DNA of 64,000 nt. It comes from Knoellia locipacati (lineage in GTDB: Bacteria; Actinomycetota; Actinomycetes; Actinomycetales; Dermatophilaceae). Below are positions 32,446 to 40,149 of this stretch, piece after piece. Position numbers and translations under genes: made by a program. The first letter of the stretch is position 1. The number at the start of each line of letters is the position of its first letter. Under the pieces are notes generated by a model. It was not told where the DNA came from. It saw only the letters and a program-made list of their open reading frames with translations, and did not search any database. Where the stretch lies: positions 40,664-104,663 of the forward strand of contig NZ_BKBA01000006.1 of the NCBI RefSeq assembly GCF_007992835.1, given 5' to 3'.

Positions 32446-32982
32446 ATGGACATCCCAAGCGACACCGCGATCCGGCTGCTCCCAGTGGCCAGGCTCAGGC
32501 ATGTCGTGTCAGTGGCGGAGCAGGGCGAGCGGCTGTATGCGGGTGACGAGATCCTGTTGAGCGCTGCTTGGCTACATGACATTGGCTACGCACAGGAGCT
32601 TGCCGTCACCGGCATGCATTCCATCGATGGAGCTGCTTGGTGTCGTAGTGAGGGGTACTCCTCAGAGGTCGTCGGTCTGATCGCTTGGCATACGGGTGCA
32701 TGGTTCGAGGCCGACGAGCGGGGGCTCCTGGCCGAGCTGGAGGCTTACCTTCAACCGGCTCAGGCTCGGCTGGATGCTCTGACACTCTGCGACCTCACCT
32801 CGTCGCCCTCCGGCAACGAGGTGGACGTCCCTCGCCGCATTGAAGAAATCTTGGCCAGGTATCCCGAGGAAGATCCTGTGCATCGCGCCGTGACGCGATC
32901 TACGCCGGAACTCATTGCGGCTTGCCGGCGGGCCATCGCCCGCTTGGGACTAGCCCAGGGCTGGGGACTGACGGCCCTCTAG
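32446..32982 (+). CDS. HD-domain phosphohydrolase
   Basis: From ATG 32446, 178 residues with the HD signature (SAAWLHDIGYAQEL) followed by GMHSIDGAAW and LIAWHTGAWFE, the metal-binding histidines expected of HD hydrolases. Such proteins hydrolyse nucleotides or phosphoesters. HD plus Nudix plus XRE genes are a regular neighbour set in AICEs. Its 3' end overlaps that of the convergent Nudix gene by 33 bp. It is downstream of the last array site and not flanked by one on its far side, so it is treated as part of the AICE backbone. Confidence 0.82.
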   Translation: MDIPSDTAIRLLPVARLRHVVSVAEQGERLYAGDEILLSAAWLHDIGYAQELAVTGMHSIDGAAWCRSEGYSSEVVGLIAWHTGAWFEADERGLLAELEAYLQPAQARLDALTLCDLTSSPSGNEVDVPRRIEEILARYPEEDPVHRAVTRSTPELIAACRRAIARLGLAQGWGLTAL

Positions 32983-33426
32983 GGCGTGCTGAATACGCAG
33001 TCTCATTGACGGATGCATTTCAAGCTCGTCAAGTCGTTCGGGCTCCCACCAGACCACCTCGCGGCTCTCGGAACTCGTCCGAGCCTCCCCTCCAATGAGT
33101 TGAGCGCGAAACGCGAGTGAGAACTGCTGGCGCACCTCTCCGTCGTCATAAGCCATCACATGGCCAGGGTTGGTGTACGTGCCGGTCAGCGCCTCGACCT
33201 CCACGTCATAGCCGGTCTCTTCCTTCACCTCACGCACTACAGTCCCGACGATCGACTCGCCGATCTCATGACCACCACCAGGCAGCGCCCAAAGGTTGTT
33301 GTCCGTCTTGTGGATCAGCAAGATGCGGCCATCGTCGTCGCGAACGATGGCGACCACCGAGGGAACCACGGAATTGGCCTTTGGCGCTTCGGGGTCGTCG
33401 ATGTAGTCGATGCGTCCCATGCTCAC
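32950..33426 (-). CDS. Nudix hydrolase (Pif-like AICE protein)
   Basis: This 158-residue protein carries a complete Nudix box, G-x5-E-x7-REVKEETG, starting at GGGHEIGESIVG near residue 50. Nudix enzymes hydrolyse nucleoside diphosphates linked to other moieties. The pSAM2 immunity factor Pif, which blocks redundant transfer between carriers, also contains a Nudix motif, and Nudix genes are common between the HD and XRE genes of AICEs. Whether this one is a transfer-immunity factor is inferred from position only. It is 4 bp from the XRE gene, on the same strand. Confidence 0.85.
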   Translation of the reverse strand: MSMGRIDYIDDPEAPKANSVVPSVVAIVRDDDGRILLIHKTDNNLWALPGGGHEIGESIVGTVVREVKEETGYDVEVEALTGTYTNPGHVMAYDDGEVRQQFSLAFRAQLIGGEARTSSESREVVWWEPERLDELEMHPSMRLRIQHALEGRQSPALG

Positions 33427-33430
33427 GAGA

Positions 33431-34186
33431 TTAGGGCAGTTCCGTCCCCGTCACCGGGCGGGCCCCATGCCACGCACGCTCAAGTGATGCGACCGCGTTG
33501 CCGAAGAGTCGTCCGGCCGGCAGCCGATGCAGGTGCTGAACGGAGGATTGGCTTGCGGGAGCGCCCAGGAGGTGGTGATTGAGCAGGAGGTCGTCGTCAA
33601 AACGGAACATCGACGCGTACAACGTGCTGGAGTGCATCCTTGCCTCGACGTTGGGCACGTCGAGGAGCGGGCGGAAGTACTTCCAACTCAGGCGGCATCT
33701 CTCTGCCAGTGAAGACCCGATGTGCTCCTCTTCGCCTCGCACTGCCACCGCCTCAGAATCCGGGTCGGCAAGAAGTAGTCGCACGCGAACGCCAGCCGAG
33801 GCTCGATCCCGAAGGTCGTCGTGAAGGTTCGGGAGTGCATCGTGCAGGAAGCTTGCCGCGAACGCGAGGACGTCTAGTGACTCGCTCGTGTTGGCCAGCA
33901 TTGTCTCCCACGCCGCCACGGGAATCATGGCCCGGGAAGTGTAGATGTGAACAAGCTCCGACTGGCTCACTTCCTGAATTTGACTGTCCGAGAGCGCATT
34001 TGGCCACAGAAAGTCCTCATCCGCGCCCAGAGCGAGGGCGAGTCGCCGACGGTTGGCCGCATGAGGCTGGCGCCCACTGGCCACCCAGCGGTCAATGGTC
34101 TTCGGGTCGACCTGTATGCGTTCGCTGAGCTCTTGGCTTGTGAGCCCAGCGCTCCTTATCGCGCTCTTGAGCCTGTCGTTGACCAC
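33431..34186 (-). CDS. XRE-family regulator of the AICE
   Basis: From GTG 34186, 251 residues. The N-terminal HTH is clear (SAGLTSQELSERIQVDPKTIDRW to about residue 60). The C-terminal part (SLDVLAFAASFLHDALPNL, ARMHSSTLYASMFRFDDDLLLNHHL) resembles the region often linked to XRE domains in Streptomyces AICE regulators. Probably it represses transfer and replication genes. It is divergent from the Pra-like gene across 157 bp that contain a four-half-site operator. Confidence 0.82.
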   Translation of the reverse strand: MVNDRLKSAIRSAGLTSQELSERIQVDPKTIDRWVASGRQPHAANRRRLALALGADEDFLWPNALSDSQIQEVSQSELVHIYTSRAMIPVAAWETMLANTSESLDVLAFAASFLHDALPNLHDDLRDRASAGVRVRLLLADPDSEAVAVRGEEEHIGSSLAERCRLSWKYFRPLLDVPNVEARMHSSTLYASMFRFDDDLLLNHHLLGAPASQSSVQHLHRLPAGRLFGNAVASLERAWHGARPVTGTELP

Positions 34187-34207
34187 GACTCTCCCTCAGG
34201 ACGATGT

Positions 34208-34256
34208 GGGACGTTCCGGGACGCCATCTCCACGTTAGGACGTCCCGAGGTGTCCC
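34208..34256. promoter_or_regulatory. Symmetric four-half-site operator
   Basis: GGGAC occurs at 34208 and 34218 and GTCCC at 34242 and 34252, so the arrangement GGGAC-N5-GGGAC-N19-GTCCC-N5-GTCCC is exactly symmetric about 34232, with 10-bp spacing (one helical turn) in each arm. It lies between the divergent XRE and Pra-like genes, so two XRE dimers binding cooperatively are a natural reading. Binding is inferred. Confidence 0.7.
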
Positions 34257-34343
34257 GCCACGTGGTGATGCCGTCCCTGTGGATAACCGTGAAATGGGAA
34301 GTGCCACATCGGCTTCACTCGAACCAGAGAAAGGACGCAGGCC

Positions 34344-34772
34344 ATGGCACTTGCAGGACGATTCCCCATCTCACACGAGGTCGCCTTCCCGGGCGGCGCG
34401 TACCTCGTCAGCGAGGTCACCCCGGTCAACGACTTCGAACGGTCGACGAAGGAGACGAAGATCCAGCAGGTCGACAAGGACAACGGCCTGCTCCTCTGGT
34501 CCGTCGACATCGTCGATGCTGACCCGACCGCCCCTCGGAAGCAGAAGACGGTGTCCGTCAAGATCGCGGCCAAGGTTCAGCCTGTGCCGCCGGCGAACGA
34601 CGGTTCGTCACCGTTCACGCCAGTGGAGTTCGAGGGCCTCACGGCGCTCGCCTACATCCAAGAGAGCGGCGACTTCAGCAGCGTCGTTTACTCGTACAAG
34701 GCGAGTGGCATGAAGTCCCCGGGTCGACCGGCCAGCACAAAGCCCGCCGCTGGTGACGGCAAGGCGGCCTGA
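34344..34772 (+). CDS. pra: Pra-like activator of replication, integration, excision
   Basis: This 142-residue protein begins AGRFPISHEVAFPGGAYLVSEV and continues EVTPVNDFERSTKETKIQQVDKDNGLLLW, the pattern of proteins annotated as plasmid replication, integration and excision activators in Streptomyces AICEs (Pra of pSAM2). Its middle has VEFEGLTALAYI. Pra activates rep and the excision operon. AAGGA lies before the ATG. It is the first gene of the right-end operon and is expected to be controlled from the upstream operator. Confidence 0.75.
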   Translation: MALAGRFPISHEVAFPGGAYLVSEVTPVNDFERSTKETKIQQVDKDNGLLLWSVDIVDADPTAPRKQKTVSVKIAAKVQPVPPANDGSSPFTPVEFEGLTALAYIQESGDFSSVVYSYKASGMKSPGRPASTKPAAGDGKAA

Positions 34773-34774
34773 GC

Positions 34775-35023
34775 GTGCGACGCGTCGACATCGCCGCGTG
34801 GACCGATCTCCTCGGTGTCGGCGACAAGGAGCTGGCGTGGGCGCTCAAGGCGCGCATCCGGGTGGTCGAGGAAACACACGCCGACGTCAACCGGCTGCGT
34901 TTGGGCCTGAGGGGCGCACCAGACGAGGAGCTCGTTCTCTTGCTCGAAGCCGCCTGTCGATCGCTCGGCATGGCTGGCGAGCGACTGGAGGAACACGTCT
35001 CCGACCTGGCGAGGGCCTCCTGA
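34775..35023 (+). CDS. Small acidic helical protein, tandem paralogue A
   Basis: From GTG 34775, 82 residues: AWTDLLGVGDKELAWALKARIRVVEE, RLRLGLRGAPDEELVLLLEAACRSLGMAGERLEEHV. The next gene encodes a protein of the same size with the same pattern (L-x-V-G-x-x-D/K-L, R-L-R-x-x-x-x-G-x-P-D-x-E-L, S/G-x-x-x-x-L-E/I-E-x-L). The two overlap by TGATG and together precede the translocase. A helper role in transfer or replication control is inferred from position. Confidence 0.6.
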   Translation: MRRVDIAAWTDLLGVGDKELAWALKARIRVVEETHADVNRLRLGLRGAPDEELVLLLEAACRSLGMAGERLEEHVSDLARAS

Positions 35024-35277
35024 TGAGGATCGGTACTCCTATGCAGTGGGCGAACACCCTCGACGTCGGCCCCGACGACTTGGCCGACGCCATCCGGGTT
35101 CTCCTTCGCGAGGCATCCCGACTGGATGACGCCATCCTCCGTCTGCGCATCGCGTTCCACGGTTGCCCTGACCTCGAGCTCGAGGAAGGGCTGGTTCGGC
35201 TTGAGCGTCAGATGGGTCGATCCGTCGGGCAGATCGAAGACCTGCACGCCCAGGTGAGAAAGGAGTTGCAGTCATGA
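35023..35277 (+). CDS. Small acidic helical protein, tandem paralogue B
   Basis: From ATG 35023, 84 residues: NTLDVGPDDLADAIRVLLREASRL, LRLRIAFHGCPDLELEEGLVRLERQMG, SVGQIEDLHAQVRKEL. It is alignable end to end with the preceding gene product at low identity. It overlaps the FtsK/TraB gene by 4 bp (ATGA). Function is unknown. Confidence 0.6.
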   Translation: MRIGTPMQWANTLDVGPDDLADAIRVLLREASRLDDAILRLRIAFHGCPDLELEEGLVRLERQMGRSVGQIEDLHAQVRKELQS

Positions 35278-36704
35278 AGAACTCCCCGAGGAACCAGATG
35301 TTCGAGTCCGACGAGGCAATCCCGCTCATCGTCGAAGGGGTGATCCGATCGGTGTGGTTCGTGGCGGCCGCCATGTTGGCGACGGTGCGCTTGGTCGTTC
35401 ACGCGCCGATCCTGGTGGGTGTGGCCGCCGCTGGGCTCGGGACCACCTGGCTCCTTGGGTGGCGCGGGTCAGTGGCCTCGCTGACCGCGTTCGTTGGACT
35501 AGGAGTCCTCTGGCGGTTCGCGCACCGCTCGAGCTACGACCGCACACTGAGGCCGGCCCTGAGCCAGGCGTGGCGGACACCCGCGTATCGGCTCTGGTTC
35601 CCGCACGTCGCGCGGCGGTGCGGCTTGGTCGTGCGTGAGCCGAACCTGTCCTCAAGGGAAAGGAGGGATCCGGAGGTCGCTCGGCTGCTCAAGGTGCGTG
35701 TTCAGGGGACAGGAGCCGAGCGACTTCTCCTCCGACTCCCCGTCGGGCTGACTCCGGAGGATGTGGCGGCTCGTGCGCAGGCGGTCGGCCAGGCCTTCGG
35801 TGTCGCAGAGACGCGTGTCCTGGCTGCGCGACCCGGCCGCGTATGGCTTGAGCTCCGCCGGCGCGACCCCCTGAGGCCCACAGTGCGCACCTCTTCGGAC
35901 GAGTCCCCGAACCTCGCCGCCTTGAGGCTGGGACTGTGTGACGACGGCCGGCCGTGGCGCCTCCGCCTGGAGGGGACACACGTTCTCATCGCGGGTGCGA
36001 CGGGGGCAGGCAAAGGGTCGGTCCTGTGGTCCTTGGTCGCCGGACTCTCTGGCGCGATCAGGGAGCGATGGGTAGAAGTTTGGGCCATCGACCCCAAGGG
36101 CGGGATGGAGCTGGGGCTCGGGCGCTCAGCGTTCGCGCGGTTCGAGGCTCGATCCCCGGAGGACATGTGTGGCCTCCTCGAGGAGCTCGTTGACCTCAAG
36201 ACCCGGCGAACCCTGGCGCTGTCCACCCATGGGCTGCGCAAACACTCTCCTCACCCGGAGAGCCCTCACATCGTGCTGGTTGTCGACGAGCTCGCGACCC
36301 TTACGGCGTTCGCTGAGCGTGCCACCGTCCGCAGGGTGGAGCAGGCGTTGGGCCTCCTGCTGACCCAGGGGCGAGCAGTCGGCATCACTGTGGTGGCCGC
36401 CGTCCAGGATCCCGGCAAGGACGTCGTCACTTGGCGCGACCTGTTCCCGACGCGGGTGGCCATGCGGCTGGACAACCCGATCCAAGTCGACATGGTCCTG
36501 GGCGATGGCGCTCGAGAGCGAGGCGCCTTGGCCGACCACATCTCGGAACTTCAACCGGGCGTCGCCTACGTCCGAATCGAGGGGAATCGCGACATCCAGC
36601 GCGTCCGCTCGGCGTATCTCGCGGACCACGAGGTGCAGTCACTAGCGGATTGCATTGCGGCATCTCACCGACGAGTGACGCACAAGGCGGAGGAGGCGGC
36701 ATGA
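35274..36704 (+). CDS. FtsK/SpoIIIE-type conjugal translocase (TraB/TraSA)
   Basis: This 476-residue protein has two N-terminal TM helices (WFVAAAMLATVRLVVHAPIL and WRGSVASLTAFVGLGVLWRF) and a RecA-like motor with Walker A LIAGATGAGKGSVLW and Walker B HIVLVVDELATL. In AICEs such a protein moves double-stranded DNA between cells without a relaxase. It stands in the conserved block before whiB-like and rep genes and overlaps both neighbours by 4 bp. Confidence 0.88.
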   Translation: MKNSPRNQMFESDEAIPLIVEGVIRSVWFVAAAMLATVRLVVHAPILVGVAAAGLGTTWLLGWRGSVASLTAFVGLGVLWRFAHRSSYDRTLRPALSQAWRTPAYRLWFPHVARRCGLVVREPNLSSRERRDPEVARLLKVRVQGTGAERLLLRLPVGLTPEDVAARAQAVGQAFGVAETRVLAARPGRVWLELRRRDPLRPTVRTSSDESPNLAALRLGLCDDGRPWRLRLEGTHVLIAGATGAGKGSVLWSLVAGLSGAIRERWVEVWAIDPKGGMELGLGRSAFARFEARSPEDMCGLLEELVDLKTRRTLALSTHGLRKHSPHPESPHIVLVVDELATLTAFAERATVRRVEQALGLLLTQGRAVGITVVAAVQDPGKDVVTWRDLFPTRVAMRLDNPIQVDMVLGDGARERGALADHISELQPGVAYVRIEGNRDIQRVRSAYLADHEVQSLADCIAASHRRVTHKAEEAA

Positions 36705-37093
36705 GCCGGCGACGGAAGGTGGGAGAAGCATCGCAGAGGATCTACGGCGACTTCGCGGACGGCATACGGTTCCGGAACGCAGAGATGCGGCGTCAGCTCC
36801 TCGGCATCCGATGGCGCTTGGACGGTTCATGCGTCAAGCACGACGTCGCCCTGTGGTTCACGGAGCGCACCAAGCCAAACGGACGGGTCCTCGCGATGTG
36901 CCGAGAGTGTCCGGTTCGGCGGTTGTGTCTTGCCTCGTCCATCGCCTACGCCGAGGAGTTTGGTGTCTGGGGCGGCTACACGCCACCCAAGCGCGAAGGC
37001 ATGATCCATACGGCTCGGCAGGGCATCCCTGTCGACCTCATCGTCGAGAGCGTGCTGGACGTGGAGGCGGAACGTCGTGCCACAGCCAGCTGA
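36701..37093 (+). CDS. WhiB-like iron-sulfur protein
   Basis: This 130-residue protein has the WhiB cysteines: one in LDGSCVKHD and three in MCRECPVRRLCLA (C-x2-C-x5-C), then the GVWGGYTPPKR turn motif and a basic region. WhiB proteins carry a 4Fe-4S cluster and modulate sigma-factor-dependent transcription. A WhiB-like gene between the translocase and rep is common in AICEs. The first 45 residues precede the usual domain. It overlaps the rep gene by 17 bp. Confidence 0.82.
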   Translation: MSRRRKVGEASQRIYGDFADGIRFRNAEMRRQLLGIRWRLDGSCVKHDVALWFTERTKPNGRVLAMCRECPVRRLCLASSIAYAEEFGVWGGYTPPKREGMIHTARQGIPVDLIVESVLDVEAERRATAS

Positions 37094-38597
37094 GGCGCCG
37101 CTGGAGGCTGTACGCGAGCTCGCGGCAAAAGAACGCGTGTGCACGCGCCCCCTGTTCCGCCGGGTGGTGGACACCACGACCGGAGAGGTTGCCGTCGTCT
37201 CCCTGCCCTGCCAGTCAACCCGCGCCAGCCAGTGCCCCTCATGCGCAGAACGAGCACGCGCACTGAGGGTCCAGCAGTGCTTGGAGGGGTGGCACCTGGA
37301 AATCGAACCAGTGGACAAGGACGATGACCGGTCGCAATGCGACGACGAGGACGACGAAGGCGACGACTCGGACGACGAAGAGCGTGTTGTTCGTTCGACG
37401 CGCCGTCGCGATGACGTCCCCGATTTGCCGCGCCTCCCGCAGGACGCCGGGACCCTGGGACGCGTCTTCGAGGGGAATGACGGAAGGCTCTATCGACCGT
37501 CCATGTTCATCACTCTGACCCTGCCCGGCTACGGCCGGATCCGCCCTGGAACAGGCGTGCCGGTTGACCCGGAGCGCTACGACTACCGAAGGGCGGCCAT
37601 GGATGCGCTCCACTTCTCGAAGCTGCTCGACCGGTGGTTCCAGAACCTCCGCCGGTGCGCCGGCTTCAAGGTGCAGTACTTCGGCGCCATCGAAGCTCAA
37701 CGCCGGCTCGCTCCACACTTCCACGTCGCAACGCGCGGTGCGATCCCGCGGCAAGTCATCAAGGCCGTGACGAAGGCGACGTACGTCAGCATCTGGTGGC
37801 CTTCTTTGGACCGGCCCAAGTACGTACAGGACACGCCGGCGTGGGATGGCATGGACTACGTGGACCCGCAGACGGGCATCCCGTTGCAGACGTGGGACGA
37901 CGCACTCACTGAGCTGGACAAGAACGCGGATGCCAAACCCGCCCACGTCGTGCGCTTTGGCAGCCAGACCGACGCCAAGGGCTTGATCGCAGGAGTTCCC
38001 GAGACGGATCGGGCCGTTCGCTACCTCACGAAGTACCTCACCAAAGCGTTAGCGGAGACCTTCGCGACCGACGGCCGCGTCGAGCTCGCGTACGACATGC
38101 ACATTGACCGCCTCTACGCCGAGGTGCGCTTCCTTCCGTGTTCTCCCGACTGTCCGAACTGGCTCCGCATCGGCATCCAGCCTCGAACTGTCGGGCCCGG
38201 GATGGAGCCGGGGTGGTGCCGCTCGAAAGCCCACTCACGAGAACACCTCGGGCTCGGTGGACGTCGCGTCCTGGTCTCGCGTGGATGGTCGGGCAAGACG
38301 CTGGCGGGGCACCGAGCGGACCGGTCCGAGGTCGTTCGGCAGGCGCTCACATCGGCCGGGATCGAGGTGGCTGCTGTGGACCGAATGGCTGCGCAGGTCG
38401 TGGACGAGGACGGGAACGCACGGTTCGAGTGGGCGGCCGTGATCCCGGGTGCCGGCACGAAGGCGGCGATGCTCGTGGCGACCATTCTTGAGCGCCGGCG
38501 CTGGCGTGCGCAGTACGAATTGGCCAAGGCGATGGCCAACGCTCACGACCCACCTGTGGACAAACAATTCGGCAGTCTGCAGCGAGCCGGTAGGTGA
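37077..38597 (+). CDS. repSA: RepSA-like rolling-circle replication initiator
   Basis: This 506-residue protein has the AICE initiator layout: cysteine pairs LPCQS and CPSCAERAR near the N terminus, an acidic stretch around residue 90, SMFITLTLPGYGRI, the HUH-type LAPHFHVATRG with H-x-H, and RYLTKYLTKALAETF, whose Tyr-x-x-Lys is the probable nicking residue. It then has a C-terminal domain with three conserved Cys (FLPCSPDCPNW). It should nick the double-strand origin and start rolling-circle replication of the excised circle. GTG 37077 is used; it overlaps the whiB-like stop. Confidence 0.85.
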   Translation: MPQPAEAPLEAVRELAAKERVCTRPLFRRVVDTTTGEVAVVSLPCQSTRASQCPSCAERARALRVQQCLEGWHLEIEPVDKDDDRSQCDDEDDEGDDSDDEERVVRSTRRRDDVPDLPRLPQDAGTLGRVFEGNDGRLYRPSMFITLTLPGYGRIRPGTGVPVDPERYDYRRAAMDALHFSKLLDRWFQNLRRCAGFKVQYFGAIEAQRRLAPHFHVATRGAIPRQVIKAVTKATYVSIWWPSLDRPKYVQDTPAWDGMDYVDPQTGIPLQTWDDALTELDKNADAKPAHVVRFGSQTDAKGLIAGVPETDRAVRYLTKYLTKALAETFATDGRVELAYDMHIDRLYAEVRFLPCSPDCPNWLRIGIQPRTVGPGMEPGWCRSKAHSREHLGLGGRRVLVSRGWSGKTLAGHRADRSEVVRQALTSAGIEVAAVDRMAAQVVDEDGNARFEWAAVIPGAGTKAAMLVATILERRRWRAQYELAKAMANAHDPPVDKQFGSLQRAGR

Positions 38598-38603
38598 GCG
38601 GGG

Positions 38604-38807
38604 ATGGAGAAGCTGTACACGCTGGAGGAGGCAGCCGCGGTGATGGGAACGACGGGCCGCTTTCCTCGCCGGCTGGTCGCGCAGCGCAGGATCCGGTTCG
38701 TGAAGCTCGGTCGCTTCGTGCGAATTCCCGAGTCAGCCATCGACGAGTTCCTCGACGAGGGGACCGTGGAAGTCGTGCACCGAGCCAACCGGGGTTGCGC
38801 GTCATGA
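38604..38807 (+). CDS. xis: Excisionase (Xis, MerR-like helix-turn-helix)
   Basis: This 67-residue basic protein has the pattern of AICE excisionases: MEKLYTLEEAAAVMGTTGRFPRR, RRIRFVKLGRFVRIPESAIDEFL, a winged HTH of the MerR/HTH_17 type. Xis directs the integrase toward excision. It begins 6 bp after rep and its stop overlaps the integrase start (ATGA), so the two are co-translated. Confidence 0.82.
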   Translation: MEKLYTLEEAAAVMGTTGRFPRRLVAQRRIRFVKLGRFVRIPESAIDEFLDEGTVEVVHRANRGCAS

Positions 38808-39916
38808 GTCCGGCACGACGACCCTTCGGCGCGGTCCGCAAGCGGCCGTCCGGGCGTTACTCGGCCAGCTACCTCGCCCCAGACGGCCTGCGCCGGTTTG
38901 CGGGACGCAGCTTCGTGAGCAAGGCGGATGCCCACGCCTGGTTGGCTGCCCAACAGACGAGCTTGATGCAGGGTTCTTGGACCGATCCTGAGCTCGCACG
39001 GGTCACGCTCTCGGACTACGGCGGTCGCTGGGTCAAGGAACATCGAGTGAGCAGTCGGACGCGAGACCTGTACGAAGGACTCTTCCGGCTGCACATCGAG
39101 CCCTATTTGGGGCGGATGCAGCTCGACCAGATCAGACCAGACTCCGTACGAGGGTGGCGTGCACACCTCCGAGATGATGGGCGCTCCGAGTCGACGACGG
39201 CCAAGAGCTACCGGCTTCTTCGAGCCATCCTCAACACCGCCGTGGACGACGGCCGAATCCCGAGGAATCCCTGTCGGATCCGGGGTGCTGATCGTGAGAG
39301 GCCGGCCGAGAGGCCCATCGCCACCGTGGACGAGGTCTTCACTCTTGCCGACCATGTCGCGCCGAACTACCGCGTCTTCGTGCTCACGGCAGCCCTGGCC
39401 AGCCTGCGCTGGGGGGAGCTGGTGGGCCTTCATCGGCGCGACCTCGACCTTGACGCGGGCCTGATTCATGTCCGGCGAGCGGTGAGCGAGCGTGGTGGCC
39501 GACTCGAAACCACCCTCCCCAAGAACGACCGCACCCGGACGGTGGCCATCCCGGGTGTGCTGGTTGAGGAGTTGCGGAGCCACCTGCACGTGCAGGTCGC
39601 GTACTCACTGGAGTCCGCGGTCTTCACCGGCGAGAAGGGCGGCACGCCGAGGCGAGGGAACTGGCGCTCGGTGGCGCGTTGGGCCCAAGCCTTGGACCGT
39701 GCCGGGCTACCCGCGCATTTCCACTTCCACGACCTGCGCCACACCGGCAACCATCTCGCCGCCCAAACCGGAGCCTCGACGCGTGAGCTGATGCAACGGA
39801 TGGGGCACTCAACGGTGCGGGCGGCGTTGATTTATCAACACGCGACGGATGCCCGATCGCGACACCTTGCCGACCGTCTGGACACGCTCATCCGTGGCCA
39901 GCGGAGCGAGACGTGA
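38804..39916 (+). CDS. int: Tyrosine site-specific integrase of the AICE
   Basis: From ATG 38804, 370 residues. A short arm-binding N terminus (AVRKRPSGRYSASYLAPDG), a SAM-like core-binding domain, and a catalytic domain with Arg in ASLRWGELVGLHRRDL, HFHDLRHTGNHLA and GHSTVRAALIYQHATD (R, H-x-x-R, H and Y). It lies 110 bp from the tRNA-Gly attachment site, as usual for AICEs. It shows no sign by eye of the extra helix that marks integron integrases, so it is not a good candidate for the cassette array. Confidence 0.92.
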   Translation: MSPARRPFGAVRKRPSGRYSASYLAPDGLRRFAGRSFVSKADAHAWLAAQQTSLMQGSWTDPELARVTLSDYGGRWVKEHRVSSRTRDLYEGLFRLHIEPYLGRMQLDQIRPDSVRGWRAHLRDDGRSESTTAKSYRLLRAILNTAVDDGRIPRNPCRIRGADRERPAERPIATVDEVFTLADHVAPNYRVFVLTAALASLRWGELVGLHRRDLDLDAGLIHVRRAVSERGGRLETTLPKNDRTRTVAIPGVLVEELRSHLHVQVAYSLESAVFTGEKGGTPRRGNWRSVARWAQALDRAGLPAHFHFHDLRHTGNHLAAQTGASTRELMQRMGHSTVRAALIYQHATDARSRHLADRLDTLIRGQRSET

Positions 39917-40027
39917 GCACTGGTTCCTGTGCCAGTAGTGGCTCGTTGGTGGCTCACTGCGTGCAAGTCCGACTCGGAAAGCAGGCCCTCGGTGCCGGGG
40001 CGCGGCCCTGACCTGCGGGAACATGAG

Positions 40028-40070
40028 GGAGCCGGTGACGGGAATCGAACCCGCGTGTCCAGCTTGGGAA
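40028..40070. repeat. Right attachment site, in tRNA-Gly
   Basis: A 43-bp perfect copy of 7145-7187 covering the anticodon arm to the 3' end of the tRNA-Gly gene. The intact tRNA here means the element supplied a replacement 3' end on integration. Confidence 0.93.
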
Positions 40071-40100
40071 GCTGGCGCTCTACCATTGAGCTACACCGGC
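40030..40100 (-). tRNA. tRNA-Gly (anticodon CCC)
   Basis: Read on the minus strand: acceptor GCCGGTG/CACCGGC, D arm GCTC/GAGC, anticodon stem CCAGC/GCTGG around TTCCCAA (anticodon CCC), T arm CGGGTTCGATTCCCG. About 71 nt, no encoded CCA. It is the integration target of the element. Confidence 0.95.
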
Positions 40101-40149
40101 AAGCGCCCCCACGTGAGGGCGCGGCTGGAAGTTTAACCCACCGGCGTCG

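Larger units (their letters stand above)
7145..40070. mobile_element. Integrated AICE-type element in tRNA-Gly(CCC)
   Basis: A perfect 43-bp repeat (7145-7187 and 40028-40070) bounds this region. The right copy is part of a complete tRNA-Gly gene; the left copy is its displaced 3' end. Immediately inside the right end are a tyrosine integrase, an excisionase, a RepSA-like initiator, a WhiB-like protein, an FtsK/TraB-type translocase and a Pra-like activator, which is the diagnostic core of actinomycete integrative and conjugative elements. The rest is accessory: an XRE-ImmA/PIN pair, an IS110 element, a RiPP operon, a T4SS-like operon and a cassette array. The interior looks visibly less GC-rich than the flanks. 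Confidence 0.93.

Noticed and set aside
38804..39916. The AICE integrase as the cassette integrase
   Set aside because: Its position beside the tRNA attachment site and Xis fully explain it, and no integron-integrase hallmark is evident by eye.
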